From JAWVFM01 sp963739355 (GTDB lineage Bacteria > Actinomycetota > Thermoleophilia > Solirubrobacterales > 70-9), in the NCBI GenBank assembly GCA_963739355.1, contig CAVUAD010000006.1, forward strand, positions 496,001 to 560,000: DNA of 64,000 nt, written 5' to 3'. The notes beneath the pieces were generated by a model. That model did no database searches. It was not told where the DNA came from and worked only from the letters and a program-made list of their open reading frames with translations. Position numbers and translations under genes: made by a program. Positions 58,116 to 64,000 of this stretch are shown piece by piece (positions within the stretch are counted from its first letter, which is position 1; each line of letters starts with the position of its first letter).

Positions 58116-58764
58116 CGCCAACCGCCGCCAGCGCGTGCTCGACGCAGGCCTCGACGACGCGCTCCGGGTCGACGGTGAAGAGGCCCGGGAGTCCCGGTGC
58201 CTCCTGGCGCACCCCGACGCGGATCCGGGCCAGGTGCATGATCCCGAGGCCCTGGGTCCAGAGAGCGTTGGCCATGAAGTCGGGATCGCTGACGTCGAAG
58301 TCGCCCGACTCGACGCCGCGCCGCAACACCCCGGCGAGGCAGTCGATGCAGCGCGCCATGCCCTGGCCGAGGCGCAGCCACACGGACTCGGACACGGACT
58401 CGTGGAGGTCGCGGGCGGGCCCGCGCATCAGCGCCAGCGACGCGTCGAGGAACGCCGGGTAGCGCCCGCAGTAGGCGGCGTAGGCGCGCGTGCAGCGCTC
58501 CAGCTGGTCCACCGGGTCCTCGACCTTCCCGATCGCGGCCTCGAGCTCGCCGGCGAGCTCGCGCAGGTAGTCGGTGACGGTGAGGACGTAGAGCTCGTCG
58601 CGCGAGGAGAAGTGGCGGTAGATCAGCCCGCGGGCGATGCCGACGGCCTGCGCGATCTCCTCAACCCCGGCCTCGTTGACCCCCCGCTCGTCGAAGAGGG
58701 CGCGCGTCGCTGCCACCAGCTCCTGCTCGCGCGCCTTGCGAATCGGTGTAGGCCGCGTCGCCAC
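58096..58764 (-). CDS. TetR-family regulator of the desaturase operon (putative)
   Basis: 222 residues from GTG 58764 (a TTG at 58815 in frame would overlap the divergent promoter). Helix-turn-helix QELVAATRALFDERGVNEAGVEEIAQAVGIARGLIYRHFSSRDELYVL. The C-terminal helices include LMRGPARDLHESVSESVWLRLGQGMARCIDCLAGVLRRGV, typical of TetR proteins sensing acyl chains or hydrophobic ligands. Divergent from the reductase-desaturase operon; by analogy to mycobacterial and pseudomonad systems it likely represses it in response to fatty acyl-CoA (inference). Confidence 0.88.
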   Translation of the reverse strand: MATRPTPIRKAREQELVAATRALFDERGVNEAGVEEIAQAVGIARGLIYRHFSSRDELYVLTVTDYLRELAGELEAAIGKVEDPVDQLERCTRAYAAYCGRYPAFLDASLALMRGPARDLHESVSESVWLRLGQGMARCIDCLAGVLRRGVESGDFDVSDPDFMANALWTQGLGIMHLARIRVGVRQEAPGLPGLFTVDPERVVEACVEHALAAVGARSAAR

Positions 58765-58798
58765 GGGTATGGATTCTAGTGCGGTGGTGAACACAAAG

Positions 58799-58828
58799 TT
58801 GACACCTGTTCTCAATGATGGCTATGCT
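58799..58828 (+). promoter_or_regulatory. Promoter of the desaturase operon, nearly leaderless
   Basis: TTGACA (58799-58804), 18-bp spacer, TATGCT (58823-58828). The ATG at 58839 would be only about 4-5 nt from the expected +1, and no ribosome site is present. Imperfect symmetric sequences GGTGAACAC-AAA-GTTGACACC (58786-58806) and TTGA-N9-TCAA (58799-58815) overlap the -35 box and are good candidates for the TetR operator. Confidence 0.6.
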
Positions 58829-58838
58829 CGCTCGGACC

Positions 58839-59936
58839 ATGGCTGAGCGCGGCGCCCCACCCAAGGTCCCCACGTGGCAGCGGCGCGCGCTCGGCGCCGT
58901 CCGCTCCCTGTTCACGCCCCTCCTCCCCGACGACTACCTCGAGCTCATCAACCCGCTCTGGTCCACGCGGGAGCTCCGCGGCCGGATCGAGCGGATCCAG
59001 CGCGAGAACGACAACGCCGCCACCGTGCTGATTCGCCCGGGATACGAGTGGGAGGGCCACGAGCCGGGCCAGTACCTGCGGATCGGCGTCGTCATCAACG
59101 GCGTCAACCACTGGCGCGCCTACTCGCTGACCTCCGACCCCGGCCGCCCGGACGGCTGCATCTCGATCACCCCCAAGCTCGTCGACGCGGGCAAGGTCTC
59201 GCCCTACTTCGTCGAGCGCGCGCGGCCCGGCGAGATCGTGCGGCTCGGCGCCGTGGAGGGGACCTTCGTCCTCCCCGAGGAGGTGCCGGAGAAGATCCTC
59301 TTCATCAGCGCCGGCTCGGGGATCACGCCGATCATGAGCATGCTGCGCAGCCTCGACCGCGAGCACGAGGTGCGGGACGTGGTCCACGTCCACTCGGCCC
59401 GCAACGAGGACGGCATCATCTTCGGGGACCAGCTGCACGACATCGAGCGGCGCAACGACGGCTTCGACGTGCACGTCCAGGTGACCAGCCGCGACGGCCG
59501 GATCAAGCCCACGGACCTCGACGAGCTCTGCCCCGACTGGCGCGACCGCGAGGCCTTCGCCTCGGGTCCCGGCGAGATGCTCGACGCCCTCGTGGAGCAC
59601 TGGGAGAAGGAGGGCGATCCCGACAAGTTCTGCCTGGAGCGCTTCCAGCCGATCATCGGCGGCGACGCCGGCGACGGCAAGGGCGGCGCGATCAGGTTCC
59701 TGAAGAGCGACATCGAGGCCAACTCGGACGGCGGAACGCCGATCCTGGTTGCCGGCGAGGAGGCCGGCGCCACGCTGCCCTTCGGCTGTCGCATCGGCAT
59801 CTGCCACACCTGCGTGGGCAAGCTCTGCTCCGGGCAGATCCGCGACCTCCGCACCGGCGAGGTCTCCGGGCAGGAGGGCGAGATGGTGCGCACCTGCGTG
59901 AACGCGCCCGAGGGCGATGTCGAAATAGAGCTTTGA
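58839..59936 (+). CDS. Ferredoxin reductase-like FAD/2Fe-2S electron donor for the desaturase
   Basis: 365 residues from ATG 58839. An FNR-type reductase: FAD site WRAYSLTSDPGRP and GEIVRLGAVEGTF, NAD(P) site LFISAGSGITPIMSMLRSL, then a roughly 45-residue insertion (EHWEKEGDPDKF) and a C-terminal plant-type 2Fe-2S domain with Cys ligands FGCRIGICHTCVGKLC and VRTCVNAPEG. It resembles Mycobacterium Rv3230c, the redox partner of the DesA3 stearoyl-CoA desaturase. It passes electrons from NADPH to the desaturase encoded 31 bp downstream. Confidence 0.92.
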   Translation: MAERGAPPKVPTWQRRALGAVRSLFTPLLPDDYLELINPLWSTRELRGRIERIQRENDNAATVLIRPGYEWEGHEPGQYLRIGVVINGVNHWRAYSLTSDPGRPDGCISITPKLVDAGKVSPYFVERARPGEIVRLGAVEGTFVLPEEVPEKILFISAGSGITPIMSMLRSLDREHEVRDVVHVHSARNEDGIIFGDQLHDIERRNDGFDVHVQVTSRDGRIKPTDLDELCPDWRDREAFASGPGEMLDALVEHWEKEGDPDKFCLERFQPIIGGDAGDGKGGAIRFLKSDIEANSDGGTPILVAGEEAGATLPFGCRIGICHTCVGKLCSGQIRDLRTGEVSGQEGEMVRTCVNAPEGDVEIEL

Positions 59937-59967
59937 GATTGAAAACGGCAGAGAGGAGAACCCCCGA

Positions 59968-61359
59968 ATGACCCCCGAATCCGTGACCATCGACCCCAGG
60001 CAGGACCAGTCGATCGACGACGACGTCGAGAGCCCGCTCGCGCACCTCTCGAAGGAGCAGATCGACGAGCTCGGCAAGGAGTTCGACGCCATCCACGATC
60101 AGGTCAAGGAGGACCTCGGCGACCGCGACCGCAAGTACATCGAGTCGATGATCGAGATGCACCGGCGCCTCCTGGTCTTCGGGCGGGTCGAGCTGCTCTT
60201 CTCGCGATTCCGGGCGCCCTGGCTGCTCGGGACGGCCACCCTCTCGGCGGCCAAGATCCTGGAGAACATGGAGATCGGCCACAACGTCCTGCACGGCCAG
60301 TGGGACTGGATGAACGACCCCTACATCAACTCCTCCACGTGGGACTGGGACACGGCCTCGACCGCGGAGGCGTGGAAGCACTCGCACAACTACGTCCACC
60401 ACACGTTCACCAACATCCGCGGCAAGGACAAGGACCTGGGCTACGAGATCATGCGGATCGACCCGCACCAGAAGTGGCACCCGGTCTACCTGCTCCAGCC
60501 GCTCTACAACCTGCTGCTGGCCGCCGGCTTCGAGTGGGGCGTCGCCTTCCACGACCTCGACTTCGAGGCCATCCGGTCGGGCGAGAAGTCAAAGAACCAG
60601 GTGAAGCGCGAGCTGAAGGGCATCGCCGGCAAGGCGCGGACCCAGATCGTCAAGGACTACGTCGCCTGGCCGCTGGTCTCGGGCCTTGCCGCCGGCGCGG
60701 TCGAGGCGCTCTCGAGCGGCCTGCGCCGCGATCGTGGGCGCTTCCGGCGAAAGCGCAAGTGGGAGGAGGTCGGCCGGGCGGCGCTGGAGCGCGGCTGGGA
60801 GACCTACCGCGCGACCGCGAAGGCCAACTTCGCCGCCAACGCGGTGCGCAACGTCTGGGCGTACGCGATCATCTTCTGCGGCCACTTCCCGGACCAGACC
60901 TACACGTTCAGCCAGGACGAGGCGGAGGACGAGAGCCGCGGCGGCTGGTACGTGCGCCAGCTGGTCGGCGCAGCGAACATCGAGGGCGGCGCCTTCTTCC
61001 ACGTCGCCTCCGGCAACCTCGGCTACCAGGTGGAGCACCACCTCTACCCCGACATGCCCTCCACGCGCTACGCGGAGATCGCCCCGCAGATCAAGGAGAT
61101 CTGCGAGCGCTACGAGCTGCCCTACAACTCCGGCCCATTCGGCAAGCAGCTCGGCGGCGTGCAGCGCACGATCCTGCGCCTGGCGTTCCCGGGCGGCAAG
61201 CCGCGGCCGAAGCCGGGGCCCTACCGCCGCGACTCCGACGAGATCGACGCGAGCGCCAACGGCCACGCGAAGCGGCCCGAGTCGAAGCCCACGGGCGGCA
61301 ACGGGTCGGGGCCCGAGCAGGAGGAGGCCGGCGTGCGCGTGGAGATGCCCGACGACTGA
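59968..61359 (+). CDS. Membrane acyl-CoA/acyl-lipid desaturase (DesA3-like)
   Basis: 463 residues from ATG 59968 (GAGAGGAG upstream). The three His boxes of membrane di-iron desaturases are complete: GHNVLHGQW (His105, His109), HSHNYVHH (His140, His144, His145) and QVEHHLYPDMP (about residue 355). Membrane segments lie near 85-100, 170-190, 225-245 and 290-305; the C-terminal 60 residues are polar. It introduces a cis double bond (probably delta-9) into an acyl chain using O2, controlling membrane fluidity. Unusual for a bacterial desaturase is the charged insert RRDRGRFRRKRKWEE near residue 255. Confidence 0.93.
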   Translation: MTPESVTIDPRQDQSIDDDVESPLAHLSKEQIDELGKEFDAIHDQVKEDLGDRDRKYIESMIEMHRRLLVFGRVELLFSRFRAPWLLGTATLSAAKILENMEIGHNVLHGQWDWMNDPYINSSTWDWDTASTAEAWKHSHNYVHHTFTNIRGKDKDLGYEIMRIDPHQKWHPVYLLQPLYNLLLAAGFEWGVAFHDLDFEAIRSGEKSKNQVKRELKGIAGKARTQIVKDYVAWPLVSGLAAGAVEALSSGLRRDRGRFRRKRKWEEVGRAALERGWETYRATAKANFAANAVRNVWAYAIIFCGHFPDQTYTFSQDEAEDESRGGWYVRQLVGAANIEGGAFFHVASGNLGYQVEHHLYPDMPSTRYAEIAPQIKEICERYELPYNSGPFGKQLGGVQRTILRLAFPGGKPRPKPGPYRRDSDEIDASANGHAKRPESKPTGGNGSGPEQEEAGVRVEMPDD

Positions 61360-61449
61360 GCGTCAGCGCTCGGCGGAGAGCGACGCGACGAGGCTCGCGT
61401 AGCGAGCGCCGCGCCGCCACACCGGGATTCGTCTGGTAGACCACCTGCG

Positions 61450-62097
61450 ATGGACGTCTTCGTCGCAGGTGGTCACGGGCAGGTTGCACAGCGAGCGCTG
61501 CGCCTGCTGGCGACCTCCGGCCACCGGGCTCGCGGCCTGGTCCGCAACCCGGACCACGTGGCGGACCTGGAGGAGCTGGGCGCCGCGGGGGTAGTCGCGG
61601 ACATGGAGGCGCTCGAGGCGCCGGCGATCGCGGAGCTGATCGCCGGCGCGGACGCGGTGATCTTCGCCGCGGGCGCCGGGCCGGGCAGCGGCCCGGAGCG
61701 CAAGCGCACGGTCGATTACGGGGCGGCGGTCAAGCTGATCGAGGCCTGCGGCCTCGTCGAGGTAAGGCGCTACCTGATGGTCTCGGGCCTCGGGGTCGCC
61801 TCGCCGGAGCACTGGTCGGACCAGATGCGCCCCTACTGGCAGGCGAAGGCGGACGCGGACGAGGCTCTCGCCGCGAGCGGGCTCGACTGGACCATCGTCC
61901 GCCCGGGCCGGCTGACGGACGAGCCCGGAACCGGCAAGGTCCAGATCGCCCCGGCGATCGAGGCGGGCGGCGACTCGCCGCGCGACGACGTCGCCGCGAC
62001 GCTGGTCGCCTGCCTCGACGAGGCCAACACGCTCGGCAAGACCTTCGACGTGGTCAAGGGCGAGACGCCGATCGCCGCCGCCCTCCAAGCCCTCTGA
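61450..62097 (+). CDS. Atypical SDR / NAD(P)-binding NmrA-like protein
   Basis: 215 residues from ATG 61450. Rossmann motif VFVAGGHGQVAQRALRLL, then GLVRNPDHVADL and AVIFAAGAGPGSG. The YxxxK position reads PYWQAKADADEAL and the substrate part SGLDWTIVRPGRLTDEPGTG is typical of SDR_a5-like (YwnB) proteins. Possibly an NAD(P)H-binding reductase or redox sensor. Its stop is followed at once by the REP-like palindrome. Confidence 0.88.
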   Translation: MDVFVAGGHGQVAQRALRLLATSGHRARGLVRNPDHVADLEELGAAGVVADMEALEAPAIAELIAGADAVIFAAGAGPGSGPERKRTVDYGAAVKLIEACGLVEVRRYLMVSGLGVASPEHWSDQMRPYWQAKADADEALAASGLDWTIVRPGRLTDEPGTGKVQIAPAIEAGGDSPRDDVAATLVACLDEANTLGKTFDVVKGETPIAAALQAL

Positions 62098-62137
62098 ACG
62101 GTGTCAGACACCCTTAATAAAGGGTGCCTGACACCTG
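62098..62137. repeat. REP-like palindrome between convergent genes (second full copy)
   Basis: Arms ACGGTGTCAGACACCCTT and AAGGGTGCCTGACACCTG flank AATA; it differs from the copy at 46243-46282 by one internal base and the outer end. It lies directly after the stop of the SDR gene and 19 bp from the opposing gene's stop. Confidence 0.88.
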
Positions 62138-62155
62138 CGGGTTTCGAGCCTGGCC

Positions 62156-64000
62156 CTACGGCACGTACGACGACGTCCGGCACGGCGCGTTCGAGCACTG
62201 ATCCGTGATCCTGCCCGTGGCGTCGTTCAGGAAGTCGGAGATCTGCTGGCGTGCGGCCGGCGTCTTCCGCGGATCGCTGTGCGGGTCGAAATTCGGCGCC
62301 GTCTGCGGATCGCTCTCCGGCGGCTGAATCGGCCCGAACGGCGGCGGCGAGACCCGCCCGGGGCCGGAGTCCCAGATCACGATGCCGGACCCGTTGAAGG
62401 GCAGGCTCGGCATCGGGCTGATCCCGTAGAACAGGTTCTTGTCGTGGGAGAAGCGATCGCTCTCGAGCGCCGAGCCACCGGGCTCGTACGCCTTCGCGCC
62501 GATCGTCCGCGCCTCCACGGCGGCCGAGTACATGCTCACCTGGTGGTCGCCATAGGCGACGTGCATGAGCACCTTGTGCGCCGGCGTGTCCGGCAGCGGG
62601 TCGGTGGTCATGTTCTCCGCGTAGGCCTCGGCCTCGCCGCGATCCCACTGCTGCTCGACCAGGTCGAGGACCAGCGAGTACTGGGAGGTGTCCTTGTAGC
62701 TCGCCTTGATGATCCCGTCGAACGTGCCGACGAAGTCGGTCGAGCGCTGGAGCAGGAGGCCGCCGTAGTCGGTGCCCGGGACGCCGAGCGCGGCGCGCGT
62801 CAGGTCGGGCGAGAGCGCGGTGAGCCCGCCGCCCATGATGCCGCCCTGCGAGTTGCCGTAGTAGTAGAGGTGGCCCGTGTCGAACAGCGGGTTCGAGCTG
62901 CCGTCCTGGAACGCCGGGTCCGACGCGAAGCCGGAGGGGCTTCGCAGCAGGCGGCCGAGGAACAGGGTGTTCAGGTAGCTCTGCTGCAGGCGGTCGCCAA
63001 CCGTCGGGAACTTGCTGAGATCGACGAGCGCGCCGACGTCATAGCCCTTGTCGTTCTCCGTGCCGGGCTTGCCGCTGCTGTCTCCGGCGAGCCCCCACCA
63101 CTCGGTGCCGCAGCTCACGAAGTTGTGATCGGCGGCCAGGCTGGCCTGGTTGCCGCCCGTTCCGTCGGTGGCCTCGGTGTCCTCGCCAAAGAGCCCGTGG
63201 CCGTAGACCATGGCGCGGGCCTTGCTGGCGTTCGAGGCAGAGCTCGGGATGATGCACGCGAAGTGCGCGGTCGCCGTGTTGTCGTCGGGCTGCACCGGCT
63301 TCGGATACGCGCCGCCGCCGCTCCCGTAGTTGAACGACCCGCCCTGCGCGCAGTTCGAGCTCGTCAGGTAGCACGGCACCTGGAAGGTCCCCTCGATCTC
63401 CTTGGCGATGCCGGCTGGGAGGCCGGTGGTCGTCGAGGAGAGGACCTGGAACGACGGGGCGCTTCCGGCGACGTCTCCGTCGCTGAGGTTGCTGTCGCCC
63501 AGCTGACGGAACGCGTCGTTGCGGATCGCGAGCATCGGGCCCGTGAGGCTCTTCCGGCTCGCGACCGTGAAGTCCCAGGCCTCATACAGGCTCTTCTGCT
63601 TGATGCCCGCCTTCTTGTCGAGCGTCTTGAAGATCTTCTTGTAGCGCGACTTCTGCGACTTCTCCGCCTTCGGCAGATTCCTGCCGTCGCGCAGGAGCTT
63701 GAACCACCTCGGCGCCTTCAAGGTCTTGCCCTTCTTGTTCTTCAGGTTGCGCAGGGCGACGACGTAGGTCTTCCCCTCGGGCAGAAGGGCGGCCGGGTGG
63801 ATGAGCAGCGTCGTCGTGTCGGTCGACGGAGCCGTGGCGTCGAGCTCGACCCAGATCGGCTGCCGCTTGCCGGTCTTCTCGTCGATCAGGACGATCGGCG
63901 CCTTCTTCGACTTGTATTTGGAGATGTTGGACTGCTGGACGGGGTTGGTCTTCGCCAGCGCTTGCGCGTTGTCGAGGCCCGGAACGCGATCGATGATCGT
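62156..64000 (-). CDS. Large exported alpha/beta-hydrolase-like protein, 5' end outside the window
   Basis: The frame is open from the window edge to a stop at 62156, giving at least 614 residues. The visible N-part (NPVQQSNISKYKSKKAPIVLIDEKTGKRQPIWVELDATAPSTDTTTLLIHPAALLPEGKTYVVALRNL) is an Ig-like beta domain found in large secreted proteins of actinobacteria and myxobacteria. The C-part is hydrolase-like: YGHGLFGEDTEA, nucleophile elbow YYYGNSQGGIMGGG and base His in VAYGDHQVSMYS. Cys pairs (CYLTSSNC, CGTEW, CSNAPC) fit an exported protein. The substrate is unknown. Confidence 0.82.
   Translation of the reverse strand, partial: TIIDRVPGLDNAQALAKTNPVQQSNISKYKSKKAPIVLIDEKTGKRQPIWVELDATAPSTDTTTLLIHPAALLPEGKTYVVALRNLKNKKGKTLKAPRWFKLLRDGRNLPKAEKSQKSRYKKIFKTLDKKAGIKQKSLYEAWDFTVASRKSLTGPMLAIRNDAFRQLGDSNLSDGDVAGSAPSFQVLSSTTTGLPAGIAKEIEGTFQVPCYLTSSNCAQGGSFNYGSGGGAYPKPVQPDDNTATAHFACIIPSSASNASKARAMVYGHGLFGEDTEATDGTGGNQASLAADHNFVSCGTEWWGLAGDSSGKPGTENDKGYDVGALVDLSKFPTVGDRLQQSYLNTLFLGRLLRSPSGFASDPAFQDGSSNPLFDTGHLYYYGNSQGGIMGGGLTALSPDLTRAALGVPGTDYGGLLLQRSTDFVGTFDGIIKASYKDTSQYSLVLDLVEQQWDRGEAEAYAENMTTDPLPDTPAHKVLMHVAYGDHQVSMYSAAVEARTIGAKAYEPGGSALESDRFSHDKNLFYGISPMPSLPFNGSGIVIWDSGPGRVSPPPFGPIQPPESDPQTAPNFDPHSDPRKTPAARQQISDFLNDATGRITDQCSNAPCRTSSYVP

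Noticed and set aside
53930..58462. A 1510-codon open frame on the plus strand
   Set aside because: It runs antisense to the cyclase-AAA-TPR gene, whose motifs are all on the minus strand, and through the PIG-L and TetR genes. Its Arg/Gly/Ala-rich product has no domain; long antisense frames are expected at this GC content.
1..64000. CRISPR array
   Set aside because: No regularly spaced short direct repeats and no cas gene were found; the repeats present are the 510-bp GAF units, the 40-bp pair, the REP-like palindromes and the tRNA fragments.

Overview
The window is a GC-rich, densely packed chromosomal segment with many GTG/TTG starts, ATGA/GTGA stop-start overlaps and convergent genes that overlap at their 3' ends. 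The gene content is actinobacterial: an aa3-type oxidase operon, a membrane desaturase with its FAD/2Fe-2S reductase, GAF/LuxR two-component proteins, a cyclase-AAA-TPR regulator and an initiator tRNA without an encoded CCA. My best guess is a Thermoleophilia/Solirubrobacterales-like actinobacterium. This is inferred from gene families and composition; no 16S or marker search was possible.

Layout. 0-5.4 kb: an FAD oxidoreductase running off the left edge, two response regulators, a VC0807-type membrane protein and a four-GAF histidine kinase. 5.4-8.2 kb: an esterase and FAD monooxygenase pair bracketed by a 40-bp direct repeat. 8.2-11.4 kb: an MMPL transporter with two frameshifts and a VOC protein. 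11.5-20.4 kb: a respiratory block with a cupredoxin, ctaC, ctaD, ctaE, ctaG, a 42-aa membrane peptide, two SCO-like proteins, a TlpA-like protein and an opposing ctaB fused to a CtaA-like half domain. 20.5-31.1 kb: sugar-nucleotide and glycosyltransferase genes, a lipoprotein propeller, a cytochrome b-molybdopterin oxidoreductase, a PLP enzyme, an OmpR/HK pair and an AbrB/PIN pair. 31.2-34.2 kb: a cluster of broken genes ending at tRNA-fMet. 34.4-40.2 kb: an aldo/keto reductase, a sulfatase-arylsulfotransferase operon and a divergent TetR gene. 40.2-49.7 kb: amt, LysR, Usp, ppx, assorted enzymes and a Crp/Fnr regulator. 49.9-57.3 kb: a methyltransferase, a glycosyltransferase, two tandem alpha/beta hydrolases (the second lacking catalytic residues) and a cyclase-AAA-TPR regulator. 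57.4-62.1 kb: a PIG-L deacetylase and a TetR-controlled desaturase operon. 62.2-64 kb: part of a large secreted protein.

Most notable signals. (1) Three same-orientation copies of the tRNA-fMet 3' end or its terminator, at 11.47, 20.45 and 34.33 kb, delimit two modules. (2) CtaD keeps all heme and CuB ligands but lacks the canonical D-channel Asp and K-channel Lys. (3) An 18-bp-arm palindromic element occurs three times and supplies the codons for NGVRHP at the end of one protein and in the signal peptide of another. (4) Several long genes are split by what look like single extra bases, often in G/C runs, so part of the apparent pseudogenisation may be sequencing error.
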